64,000 nt of DNA, from assembly GCF_004320535.1 (NCBI RefSeq), contig NZ_SIHY01000001.1, positions 372,001-436,000 on the forward strand. The letters are read 5' to 3'. Positions 26,330-35,700 of the stretch are shown in pieces. A program made the position numbers and the translations under genes. This DNA is from Arthrobacter sp. S41 (GTDB lineage Bacteria > Actinomycetota > Actinomycetes > Actinomycetales > Micrococcaceae). The notes under the pieces are model-generated. The model was not told the DNA's origin. It ran no database searches and saw only the letters and a list, made by a program, of their open reading frames with translations. Numbering within the stretch: position 1 is the stretch's first letter; each line of letters begins with the position of its first letter.

Positions 26330-27367
26330 ATGACTGAACTTCCCGGCGTATCGTACGTCATGCCAGTGTTGAATGAAGCTGATTACCTAGAAGAAGCAGT
26401 CAGTTCAATTCTGACCCAGGATTATGACGGTGATAAAGAGCTGATTATTGCTCTGGGTCCAAGCACCGATGATACCGATGAAGTTGCTCAGCGATTAGCG
26501 GCCTCGGATCCTCGGCTGATCTTGGTCGATAATCCTCTTGGACGTACGCCGATTGCTCTGAACTTAGCTATCAGAAAGTCATCTCATCCGATCATTATGC
26601 GCGTTGACGCGCACAGTGAACTCCCTGCCAATTACACGAGTCGGGGTGTGGAGACGCTTTATCGCGTAGGCGCCCACGATGTTGGCGGCCTGATGGACGC
26701 GCGAGGAAAAACTCCTGTTCAGCGAGCTATTGCGGCAGCGTACCACTCCAAATTTGGTTTTGGGGGACCGGCATACCATTCCGGTGCGCCTGAGGGTGAA
26801 GCCGAGTCTGCTTACTTGGGAATCTTCCGACGCGAAGTATTTGATGAAGTTGGTTTCTACGACGAAAACATGTGGCGAGCTCAGGACTGGGAACTGTGCT
26901 TGCGTATCCGCCAGGCGGGACACAAGGTTTGGTTTGATCCGGAACTCAAAGTTGGATATTACCCACGAGATAACTTCGTGGCGCTAGCGCGTCAGTCCTT
27001 TGCCTCAGGAACTTGGCGTGGAGAGATTGCGCGCAGATTCCCGGAAGGGAAATCATTGCGACATGACATCCCGCCATTGCTATTGGCCGGTGTGGGCATT
27101 GGATCTGTTGCGTTGATCCTTGCGCCGTTGACGCGCGGACGTGTGTCGCTACCGGTGCAATCGCTCGTTAACCTTGCTGCCTCTGCGCCTCTGGTTTATG
27201 CCGCCGCCACGGTTGCAGCTGGATTAGCATCCAAGGGTGAGAACCTAAAAGAGAAACTTCTGACTGCTGCGGCTTTCCAATCTATTCACCTTCCGTGGGC
27301 TGCTGGTTATCTGAAGGGCCGTATTTTTGGTGCCGCAGGTACCTTGGACAAGGGTCGTGTTAAGTGA
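26330..27367 (+). CDS. Family 2 glycosyltransferase with C-terminal membrane segments
   Basis: A 345-aa GT2 enzyme: N-terminal GT-A fold with SYVMPVLNEADYLEEAVSSI, ALGPSTDD, MRVDAHSE (DxD-type metal site), and WRAQDWELCLRIRQAGH acceptor region. Two hydrophobic segments follow (~245-265 and ~275-305), suggesting membrane association. It resembles ExoA-like transferases that build lipid-linked oligosaccharide. It lies 7 bp after the ABC ATPase gene, and its stop overlaps the CDP-alcohol transferase GTG. The donor sugar cannot be deduced. Confidence 0.85.
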   Translation: MTELPGVSYVMPVLNEADYLEEAVSSILTQDYDGDKELIIALGPSTDDTDEVAQRLAASDPRLILVDNPLGRTPIALNLAIRKSSHPIIMRVDAHSELPANYTSRGVETLYRVGAHDVGGLMDARGKTPVQRAIAAAYHSKFGFGGPAYHSGAPEGEAESAYLGIFRREVFDEVGFYDENMWRAQDWELCLRIRQAGHKVWFDPELKVGYYPRDNFVALARQSFASGTWRGEIARRFPEGKSLRHDIPPLLLAGVGIGSVALILAPLTRGRVSLPVQSLVNLAASAPLVYAAATVAAGLASKGENLKEKLLTAAAFQSIHLPWAAGYLKGRIFGAAGTLDKGRVK

Positions 27368-28185
27368 GCGTTCAACGCCCAAAAAATCCAACGCTTGAGC
27401 AACTCCGCGCTGTTTGCCAGCCGCCGGAGGTCAAAGCAAGGAAAAACGCGGAACACTGGACTGCTGAACTGTATTTGCGACACATCTCAATTTATCTGAC
27501 CGCAGTTTTGGTAAGAACTCGAATCACAGCCAACGGCGTGACCGGTCTGATGATTCTGGCTGGTTGGTGCATGTCTTTGGCACTGCTGATCCCAGGCATC
27601 TGGGGACCCGTACTTGCTGTAGTGCTGTCCCAAGTGCAGTTGTACTTTGACTGTTCAGATGGTGAGGTAGCCCGCTGGCGCGCTTCACAATCTCCACGTG
27701 GAATCTTCATCGACATGGTGGGTCACCACACCACCGAGGCATTGATTCCCATTGCCTTGGGTTATCGAGTGTTCATGGAGCTGTCCGCTGATGGCATGCT
27801 CACTGAACAAGCCTGGCCGACCTTGTTTATGGGGGCTTGCCTGTCGGTCTTGCTGGTCCTGAACCGTTCGCAGTCGCTTATGGTTCATGCTGCGCGTGGC
27901 ATGGCGGGTCTAACTAAATTGCCAGATACTGCCGAAGCACGAGCAGTTTCAACGACCACTTTGATTGGCCGCCTGCGCTCGCTTGCACGTTTCCTTCCGT
28001 TCCACCGCCTATTGCATGCTGTGGAGCTAAGCTTGCTCATTCTGGTTTGCTCCATTATTTCCGCCCTAGCTGGAGCTCCGGGTCTAGCTGAAAAGTGGAT
28101 GATTTGGATCCTGCTACCGGCATGTGTGCTGGTGAATATTGGCCATTTCCTATCAAACATGGTGTCGTCGCGTTTGAAGGCCTAG
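27364..28185 (+). CDS. CDP-alcohol phosphatidyltransferase family membrane protein with altered motif
   Basis: A 273-aa multi-spanning protein of the family that moves a substituted phosphate from a CDP-linked donor to an alcohol. The family motif D-x2-D-G-x2-A-R-x8-G-x3-D-x3-D is present from residue 96 (DCSDGEVAR...GIFIDMVGH), but the final Asp, usually the catalytic base, is His121. The other elements (D96, D99, G100, A103, R104, G113, D117) are kept, so metal and CDP binding should be possible. It starts at GTG 27364, overlapping the previous gene, in the same operon as TagGH. It could form the lipid-polymer linkage or modify a lipid; this is inference. Confidence 0.82.
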   Translation: MSVQRPKNPTLEQLRAVCQPPEVKARKNAEHWTAELYLRHISIYLTAVLVRTRITANGVTGLMILAGWCMSLALLIPGIWGPVLAVVLSQVQLYFDCSDGEVARWRASQSPRGIFIDMVGHHTTEALIPIALGYRVFMELSADGMLTEQAWPTLFMGACLSVLLVLNRSQSLMVHAARGMAGLTKLPDTAEARAVSTTTLIGRLRSLARFLPFHRLLHAVELSLLILVCSIISALAGAPGLAEKWMIWILLPACVLVNIGHFLSNMVSSRLKA

Positions 28186-28229
28186 AGCTTTGACGCAGTA
28201 TCAATTCGAATAAACGGAAAGGGGAGTGC

Positions 28230-29120
28230 ATGGAAAAGCGATTGGCTCCAACAATCGGTGTTGTCGTACTGACCATGGGCAACCGTCCGGTCGAGCTAGG
28301 TCGGGCTCTAGACTCATTGTTGTCGCAGTCAGACGTCACCATCGATGCCGTAGTCGTGGGAAACGGTTGGGACCCGACCGATATACCTGCAGGCATCAAG
28401 ACTCACTTCTTACCGGAGAACTTGGGAATTCCTGCCGGCAGGAACGCAGGAGTAGGACAAGTTGAGGGCGAGTATCTTTGCTTCCTGGACGATGACTCCT
28501 GGTTCTTAGATGATGATTTTCTGATTGCTGCTGTGCAGCGATTCAAAAAGTATCCACGCATGGGTCTTCTTCAGCCACGAATTACTGATCCGGAGCACAG
28601 CGATCAAGATCCAACCCGTTGGATTCCACGTCTAAAGAAGCGCACTGCTGAAGAACCGAGCCGAGTATTCCACGTTGGCGAAACTTGCTTGGTGACGACT
28701 CGCGAGCTATTCGACCTCACCGGCGGGTGGGCCGGAGGATTCTGGTACGCCCACGAAGGCATTGAACTGGCATGGCGTATTTGGGATACCGGAACCTACG
28801 TATGGTACGCAGGCGATATGCGTATCGCCCATCCAGTAGTTGACCCACGAAGGCACGAAGAGTTCTACCGTCTTAATGCGCGTAACCGGGTGTGGCTTGC
28901 TCGCCGAAACCTGCCAGCTCCGTTCAGCTTTATCTATCCGACCACATGGATGCTGATCGAATGCCTTCGCATGCGAGACAAACCAAACGCAGTCAAGCAG
29001 TATCTGGCTGGCTGGAAGGCCGGCTGGAAAGGCAGCCCTTGGTACAAGGAACCGCGTGCAAAGCTTCGCTGGATTACTTTGCTGAGGATGACCCTTTCTG
29101 GGCGACCGCCGATTATCTAA
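28230..29120 (+). CDS. Family 2 glycosyltransferase
   Basis: A 296-aa soluble GT2 enzyme: TIGVVVLTMGNRPVEL, a conserved NLGIPAGRNAGV segment, the metal-binding CFLDDDSW, and a later GGWAGGFWYAHEGIELAWR acceptor/catalytic region. The GIPAGRN and FFAHEEVDL-like pattern is that of rhamnosyl- or galactosyltransferases used in wall and O-antigen polymers. AAGGGGAG precedes ATG 28230. It is probably the last gene of the unit starting with the second LCP gene; ~200 bp follow before the Stealth gene. Confidence 0.85.
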   Translation: MEKRLAPTIGVVVLTMGNRPVELGRALDSLLSQSDVTIDAVVVGNGWDPTDIPAGIKTHFLPENLGIPAGRNAGVGQVEGEYLCFLDDDSWFLDDDFLIAAVQRFKKYPRMGLLQPRITDPEHSDQDPTRWIPRLKKRTAEEPSRVFHVGETCLVTTRELFDLTGGWAGGFWYAHEGIELAWRIWDTGTYVWYAGDMRIAHPVVDPRRHEEFYRLNARNRVWLARRNLPAPFSFIYPTTWMLIECLRMRDKPNAVKQYLAGWKAGWKGSPWYKEPRAKLRWITLLRMTLSGRPPII

Positions 29121-29329
29121 CACGACTTAGCGGCTGGAATCAAGACATCATGGCGCTAGAGTGTCACTCTTAACTACCGTAAAGAAACGAAGTCGAATTC
29201 TATCCTGTTGGTACGATGTTTCTCACTGCGCTGTTCAAACTTTAGATGAACAAGCGGTAAGATGTTTTTGAACGAAGCATGGAATTCTTTGTCATGCGTG
29301 CTACTTACGACTGTTGGACGGTGTGAAAT

Positions 29330-30700
29330 TTGGGAATCCACGGGTGGAGAGGGCAGCTAAGCCGCAGTCTCCCTGATCCGTTCTGGGAAAAGGTTCTTGC
29401 ATGGTCGACCAGCAACCCCACTGATAGCTCGCTTAGCATCACTGATGTTCGTGATGCGAATATTGCCAGTTCACGTTCCGTGGCGATGCATCTCGGCGTA
29501 GAATTTTCGCAAGATCCCTGGCTTGGCATTACCACTGTTTCAAAAACCGATTGGGCTTTGCTCGTCGAAGGCTTCTTTGCGGCTGGGTTTAGGCTCACTC
29601 GCGCTGATTCTGTTGCTGCTAGTTTCGGCGTCTTGCAAGTATGGTCCGTCCAAAGTTCTAATTCCACGCCAGGCATCACCCGCAGACGACAGTCTGGGGT
29701 TGGTGCATTGTGGGCGGTCTATTCTGACGGTAAGACATTGGCACCGGACGTCCAGGACTTTACCTCGCCTATAGATGCCGTTTATACCTGGGTAGATTCT
29801 GCTGATCCTGAGTGGCAAACCGCGTATCGCGAATTCAAACAGTCGGTTCCCGCTGGGGAAGCGCATCCCACAAGCCGTGATCTAGGTCGTTATACATCGC
29901 GGGATGAACTTAAGTATTCTTTGCGGTCTCTGGAAATGAACATGCCGTGGATCCGGAATATCTATCTGGTCACAGCGGGCCAAGTGCCTAGTTGGTTGAA
30001 TACCGAAAACACAAAGATCAAGTTGGTTAGCCATGCTGAGATCTTTGATACTCCTGAAGAATGTCTCCCGACATTTAACTCGCACGCGATTGAAACGCAA
30101 CTTGCGAATATCGAGGGTCTCTCAGAGCACTTCATCTACGTCAATGACGATATCTTCTTCGGACGGCCAATGTCCCCAAACGTGTTCTTCACCGGAAGTG
30201 GTTCGGTGAAGTATTCACTAGCCAAGGCCCACTACGCTGAAGCCGCCAACCCCCGCCTTGCTGTAAACCTTGCGGCTAAATTGAATGCTGGATTGATTGA
30301 GTCAAAATACGGGAAGACAACTTCGCTGAAGTTTAAGCACGTTGCTCATCCGCAACTTCGCAGTATCCACAAATTAATTAGGGAAACTTTTCCTGATGAA
30401 GTGAAAGCCACGGCAAGACATAAGTTCAGGCACGTTGAGGATATTTCGGTACCGTCTTCGCTGGCGCACTATGTTGCTGCCGCCGAAGGGCTTGGGGTGC
30501 CCGCCGATATTGAATATTCGTACGTTGATTTAGGCGGCGATCATTTACCTATGAAGCTCTATCGGCTTGTTCGAGGCCGTGGCATGCAAATGTTTTGCCT
30601 GAACGAAGTTGCCAGCGTAAGTGAGAAGGAAAAACGCGGTCAATTGGCGAAGAGGGTGCTTGACGCGCTGTTCCCGTTTAAGTCTTCATACGAGAAGTGA
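29330..30700 (+). CDS. Stealth-family sugar-phosphate (capsular polysaccharide) phosphotransferase
   Basis: A 456-aa member of the Stealth family, which transfers hexose-1-phosphate from a nucleotide sugar to form phosphodiester-linked polysaccharide (capsules; GlcNAc-phosphotransferase in animals). The conserved regions are visible in order: CR1 IDAVYTWVDSADPEW (~145-160), CR2 SRDELKYSLRSLEMNMPW, CR3 FIYVNDDIFFGRPM, and a short C-terminal CLNE (CR4). The N-terminal ~140 residues are a separate, unrecognised domain. The frame opens right after an in-frame TGA and starts at TTG 29330, with no strong ribosome site, so the true start may lie further in. Confidence 0.83.
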   Translation: MGIHGWRGQLSRSLPDPFWEKVLAWSTSNPTDSSLSITDVRDANIASSRSVAMHLGVEFSQDPWLGITTVSKTDWALLVEGFFAAGFRLTRADSVAASFGVLQVWSVQSSNSTPGITRRRQSGVGALWAVYSDGKTLAPDVQDFTSPIDAVYTWVDSADPEWQTAYREFKQSVPAGEAHPTSRDLGRYTSRDELKYSLRSLEMNMPWIRNIYLVTAGQVPSWLNTENTKIKLVSHAEIFDTPEECLPTFNSHAIETQLANIEGLSEHFIYVNDDIFFGRPMSPNVFFTGSGSVKYSLAKAHYAEAANPRLAVNLAAKLNAGLIESKYGKTTSLKFKHVAHPQLRSIHKLIRETFPDEVKATARHKFRHVEDISVPSSLAHYVAAAEGLGVPADIEYSYVDLGGDHLPMKLYRLVRGRGMQMFCLNEVASVSEKEKRGQLAKRVLDALFPFKSSYEK

Positions 30701-30762
30701 CGCGCTGTATTCAGTCTTCGCTCAGTTCAACATGACATGATTTTTGAAGCTTTCAAACACCA

Positions 30763-30768
30763 TATAAT
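30763..30768 (+). promoter_or_regulatory. Candidate -10 element upstream of tagD
   Basis: A perfect TATAAT at 30763-30768, 95 bp before the tagD ATG in an AT-rich stretch. The -35 region is poor (TTTTTG at 16 bp). A start here would separate tagD from the Stealth gene. Confidence 0.35.
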
Positions 30769-30862
30769 CAAACAGAAGAGCAACTGCAGTTCAGGTCGAA
30801 TCTAACCTACGCCGCAGACCTCGAAATAGAGGTGTTTTGCTCACTATCGCAGGAGAATACTA

Positions 30863-31324
30863 ATGACCAAAACGGTTCTTACTTACGGCACTTTTGACCT
30901 TTTCCACGTTGGGCACCTTAACATCCTGAAGCGCCTTAAGGCTAAGGGGGATCGCTTGATCGTCGGTGTATCGACCGATGAGTTCAACGCAATCAAGGGC
31001 AAGAAGCCAGTGGTTCCTTTTGATCAGCGTCGTGAAATCGTACAGGCTATTGAGTACGTTGATTTGGCTATTCCCGAAGATAACTGGGAGCAGAAGCGCC
31101 TGGATATCGCCAAGTACGACGCAAAGGTCTTTGGAATCGGTGAAGACTGGAAGGGCAAGTTTGATGACCTCGGTGACGAGGTTGAAGTTGTCTACTTGCC
31201 ACGTACCGATGGAATCTCAACCACTGAGCTAAAGCGCGTTCTGAGTGAATTCGACGAGCGTCACGTGGCTTCATTGAAGAGTACTCTGGATACATTGAGC
31301 CAGATCGTTAAAGAACTGAGCTAA
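30863..31324 (+). CDS. tagD: Glycerol-3-phosphate cytidylyltransferase
   Basis: Makes CDP-glycerol from CTP and glycerol-3-phosphate, the activated unit for poly(glycerol-phosphate) teichoic acid. The protein has GTFDLFHVGHLNILKR with the HxGH motif, WEQKRLDI and RTDGISTTELKR near the end, as in TagD/TarD (about 130 aa); here a ~20-residue C-terminal tail takes it to 153 aa. AGGAGA at 30851-30856 precedes ATG 30863. A TagF-like transferase follows 48 bp downstream, so donor and polymerase are paired. Confidence 0.92.
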   Translation: MTKTVLTYGTFDLFHVGHLNILKRLKAKGDRLIVGVSTDEFNAIKGKKPVVPFDQRREIVQAIEYVDLAIPEDNWEQKRLDIAKYDAKVFGIGEDWKGKFDDLGDEVEVVYLPRTDGISTTELKRVLSEFDERHVASLKSTLDTLSQIVKELS

Positions 31325-31372
31325 ACGTAGTTCTAACCACCGTATTGCTGAAGCCTTTTATTGAAAGATTCT

Positions 31373-32647
31373 ATGTCTAGCTTGAATATCAAGAGCTCTA
31401 TCAAGTCCCGCGTTAAAGTCGCACTACGCAAGGTTGGACGCCGGCCTGAGGGTAAGCGTCTGACTCGGGCCATGGGCTTTGTTAATAAGCCGGCTGGCGC
31501 CAATGTTGGTGTATCCAACGTGCCGTTGCCTGGTTCCGTTGCCGTGTACTTTGGCGACGGCGCAGACAAGATCTACCAGGTGAATCAGTGGTTGCCTGTG
31601 CTTGAAGAGTTGCATGAGAAAGAACAAGTTCTGTTGGTCTTTCGCACCCTCAGTGCTTTTAATGCAGCAAGTAAGGTGACGGATCTTCCTAAGATTTTTG
31701 TGCGCCGTTTCTCAGATCTTATGGACGCTTACGACGACAATGATCTCAAGCTGGTCATCTACGTAAACAACTCACGTAGTAACTTCCAGTCTTTGGATCA
31801 TCCTCGTCTGGTCCATGTTCACGTTAACCACGGTGAGAGCGACAAGCTTTCGATGGTTTCAAACAAAGCCAAAGCTTATGACAAGGTCTTTGTTGCTGGC
31901 CCCGCAGCTATCAAGCGTCATGAGGCTATGCTGATTGACTTTGACTTCAACAAATTGCTGGTCACTGGACGCCCACAGCTGGACATTGACTTCAAACCTG
32001 AACTTGCACCAAGCGAAAAGTTTGACGTCATGTATGCGCCAACGTGGGAAGGTGAAAACGAGGACAATAATTACACCTCGTTGGACCAGTACGGTGTGGC
32101 AATTATTGAAGCTCTGCTGGAGAAGCCGGATTTGCGGATCATCTACAAGCCTCATCCTCGAGTGCAGTCAAGCAAGACTCCAGGCGTGGCTCAAGCGCAC
32201 CGCCAGATCAAGGAACTGCTCCAGATTGCCATTGAAAAAGGCAACGAGCATGTGATCTCCGAGCAGGGAAATATCCTTGCTATGTTCGAGTCCACCGATG
32301 CCTTGATTACCGACGTATCCAGCGTTGGGTTGGATTACCTGTACCTGCATCCGGAAAAGCCTTTGGTGATTTCGGACCGTCGGAACAACCGTGAAAACCT
32401 GCATCGTGATGCGCCGATCGCTCAGGCTTGCCACGTTGTTGACAAGAAATCTTCTGAAGAACTTCCTGCGTTGCTAGAGGATGCATTGACTGAAGATAGT
32501 CACCGTGCACAGCGTCTAGAGATGCGTCAGTTCTACTTCGGTGACTTGCGCCGTGGTGATTCAACTAAGAAGTTCCAAGAGTTTGTGCAGGAACTGATTG
32601 TTGAGCGTGAAGCCAGCTTGGTTAATTTCCGCGGATGGCACAGCTAA
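31373..32647 (+). CDS. CDP-glycerol glycerophosphotransferase family protein (TagB/TagF-like)
   Basis: A 424-aa protein that should move glycerol-phosphate from CDP-glycerol onto a growing polymer or its linkage unit. It shows the family's HVNHGESDKLSM, MYAPTWEGE, IYKPHPRVQ and ITDVSSVGLDYLYL segments; the HPR and SS motifs bind the CDP-glycerol phosphates in TagF. It has no membrane segment but a basic N-terminus that could sit on the membrane. I chose ATG 31373 with GAAAG upstream; the frame opens at TTG 31361. Paralogous to the reverse-strand gene at 36.7-38.0 kb and to the middle of the 1290-residue fusion. Confidence 0.87.
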   Translation: MSSLNIKSSIKSRVKVALRKVGRRPEGKRLTRAMGFVNKPAGANVGVSNVPLPGSVAVYFGDGADKIYQVNQWLPVLEELHEKEQVLLVFRTLSAFNAASKVTDLPKIFVRRFSDLMDAYDDNDLKLVIYVNNSRSNFQSLDHPRLVHVHVNHGESDKLSMVSNKAKAYDKVFVAGPAAIKRHEAMLIDFDFNKLLVTGRPQLDIDFKPELAPSEKFDVMYAPTWEGENEDNNYTSLDQYGVAIIEALLEKPDLRIIYKPHPRVQSSKTPGVAQAHRQIKELLQIAIEKGNEHVISEQGNILAMFESTDALITDVSSVGLDYLYLHPEKPLVISDRRNNRENLHRDAPIAQACHVVDKKSSEELPALLEDALTEDSHRAQRLEMRQFYFGDLRRGDSTKKFQEFVQELIVEREASLVNFRGWHS

Positions 32648-32668
32648 ATCTGAAATAGTCTTTCATCA

Positions 32669-32708
32669 ACACCCCAAGTCTTCCTTCGGTTGACTTGGGG
32701 TGTTTTTG
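32669..32708 (+). terminator. Terminator after the TagF-like gene
   Basis: A 12-bp perfect stem (32669-32680 with 32692-32703), an 11-nt loop, and a run of T. It closes the tagD unit. Confidence 0.87.
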
Positions 32709-32797
32709 GTCCGCCACTAGTTTTGTCCGACGCGAGTCCAACACTCTCATCGCAATCGGGTAAATCACGAATAGATTAAGGCAGAATCGGTAGTTAT

Positions 32798-35700
32798 GTG
32801 AGTACTCGTTGGTTGGTGCTCAAGAGTAAGACCATGTTTGAAGGAAATAATCTGGTGGATGTAATTCGTACTCGTGTTGCTCTGGGCCTAGGGCGTCGTA
32901 TTGAGCGCCTCGGACGCTACAAGATTGCTGCAATGTACTACGAGCGGACGTTGTCCACCGGGATTTCGCAATCATCTGAGATTCAATTCCGCTACGGATT
33001 CAGCTTATACAAGTGCAAGCAGTACACCAAGGCCATGCACCAAATTGAAGCGGCTATCGCTCGTCAGCCCCATCGATACGGTTGGATTCAAACACTTGCT
33101 CTAACCATGCAGCGTCTAAAGAAGTATGAGCGCGCCCTAGAGCTTTTTGAAGCGGCATGCCAGGGTGACCCGAGCAAGATGACGTGGCGTATCCGCTGGG
33201 CCCGTTGTGCCCGCGTGGCCAGAAAAGGTGACCTAGCATCATCGGTCCTCGATGGGCTGGTCTCAGATTTCCCGGATGATCCCAAGGCGTCTTCGGCGAT
33301 TGCCACGTTCCTACTGAATAACAGCCAGCGCTGGCGTGAACTAGATGTTCGCGTGCAACATGAAAACCAGCATGCCGATGATCCGAAGTGGTTCTTCCTT
33401 ACTGCGCAAGCCGCAACGTACATGTCCAGGTTCGAGCAGGCAGAAAAGTATTATCGTAAAGCCTTAGAACTTGATGATAGCCATGTGAATTATTGGTACG
33501 GCTTGGGACGTAGCCTCGAAGAACAAGGCAAGCAGGACGAAGCTGAGGCAGCGTATTCAAATGCTGTACTTCGCTCGCGTGATAAGACTGTTCAAAGTAT
33601 TGGCATCGGCAAGATTCACGAACGTGAGGATGACTGGAATAAGGCCTTAGATGCCTATGAAACTCAGCTTTCGCTCACTGAAGAAAACAATAATCTTTAC
33701 CTTCTGAACTACCGGGCCGGCGAAGCGGCTACCCGTCTGTTTGAATTCCGCCAGGCAGCGGATTACTACCAGCGCGCGCAGAATTTAGCCGACACTGTTC
33801 AAGAACGAGTGCTTGCCGGCTACGCCCAAGGACGAGTTCTCTCTCGTGCAGGCGATTTTGAAGCCGCAGAACAAAGCTTTTCCCAGTTTGTTGACTTGTT
33901 GCCGGAGCAGAAGCACATTGAAAGTTCAGTTGCGCTCTTCCGTTATGCCCATAGCCTCCACCAGCTTGGCCGATTCGCTGAAGCAAGTGAACGTTATTTG
34001 CAGGCAGCTTCCGATTGGGGCTACCTCGGTACCTCGTTCAAGGGTTCCAAGGCAGCTGGCTTACGTGCCAATGAACATCGTCAACGCGCTGCCATCGCTG
34101 CGGCCACCGGTGACTGGTCAGTCGCTGCCCAGTCGTATTCCTCCGCACTGTGGCATGCATCCTCCACAGAACGTCAGTGGCAAGCTAGGGCCGGACAGGC
34201 CTATGCCAAGCTAGGCGAATTTGAGAAGGCGTGCCAGTACTTTGTTGGCATGATTCTTTTCACTGAGATCTCAGTAGCAGGACTAGGTGATGCGCTTAAG
34301 GGCGTGGGCCGTCGTCGTGGTGCTCTAGCCATTCATGCCCGCGAAGTTGAAGAGCTGGATGAGCACCTGGTGCTCTTCGAATCTTCACATGGCAAGAATG
34401 TTCACTGCCATCCGTACGCGATCTACCGCGGCATGCGTCAGGATCCTCGCTTCGCAAACTTCCGCTACGCCTGGGTGTACAACGAATACTCCGAGGTTCC
34501 AGCACAGCTGGCCAATGATCCTGATGTTGCAGTGATCAAGCAACATTCTGACAAATACATCCGGTTGCTGGGCACGGCAAAATATTTGATCAACAATGCC
34601 ACGTTCCCAACGTACTTCGCGCGCCGTGAAGGCCAGCAGGTATTAAACACCTGGCACGGTACTCCGCTGAAGTTCATGGGTAAGCTCGTGAAGGATGGAG
34701 TGGCGGAGCACCGTAACGTGCAGCGCAACTTCCTGCAGACCACACACATGATGGTCCCGAACGCCCACACGCTCAAGACCCTGAGCACGGACCACGATCT
34801 TGATGGCTTGTTCCCAGCCCAGGTTGCGCTGACCGGAAGCCCTCGAATTGACCAGATGGTCAATACGACCGCGCAGCGACGGAATGAAATCCTGACCGAA
34901 TTGGGGATTGATCCTAATAACCATCAGAAGATTGTTCTGTTTGCTCCCACCTGGCGTGGCCAGCTCAAAGACCAGTCCTACGATGTCAGTGGCCTGGTCG
35001 AGGACCTAGCCACACTCGCCCAAGGGGAGCACCACATGCTCTTCCGCGCGCACCGATTTGCCGAGAAACTCATTGGTGACGCAGAGCTGGACGCGACCGT
35101 AGTCCCTTCTTCAATTGACACCAATGAACTACTTGCTGTCATTGACGTATTGATCACCGATTACTCGTCGATCTTCTATGACTTCTTGCCAGCGAAAAAG
35201 CCAGTGATCTTCTATACCCCTGACTTTGAAGCATATGAGGCAGAGCGTGGACTCTACTTTGAGCGCTCCACGTGGCCTGGAGAAGTGCTCGACTCAATCC
35301 AGGATGTAGCAACAGAACTGCAGCGCCAATTAGCCGGTGCTGATGCACTACTGCACCCGAATTTTGAGACGAATCTGGAAACCTTCGCTTCCATGGAAGA
35401 CGGGCACGCTGTCCAACGTGTCATCGAGTTCTTCTTCTTTGCTGACCAGAGTCATGTTCTTACCCCTGCAATAGATGAACGCACAAAGCTACTGTTCTTC
35501 CAAGGACCGTTTAAGCCCAACGGCATTGCCACGGCGTTTACCAATCTCATTGGATCCTTGGACCCAGAAAAGTACCTTGTATCTGTTGCGGTAGACATGG
35601 GCGCGGTAAGCAAAAACGCAGACTCAATGGAGATCCTGTCTTCATTGCCTGAACACGTGAAGATCTTGCCGCGCGCTGGGGCAACGATCATGTCAGCGGA

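Noticed and set aside
33054-34863. Several reverse-strand open frames of 60-130 codons in the 1290-residue fusion gene
   Set aside because: They are shadows of a strongly supported gene with continuous domain matches.
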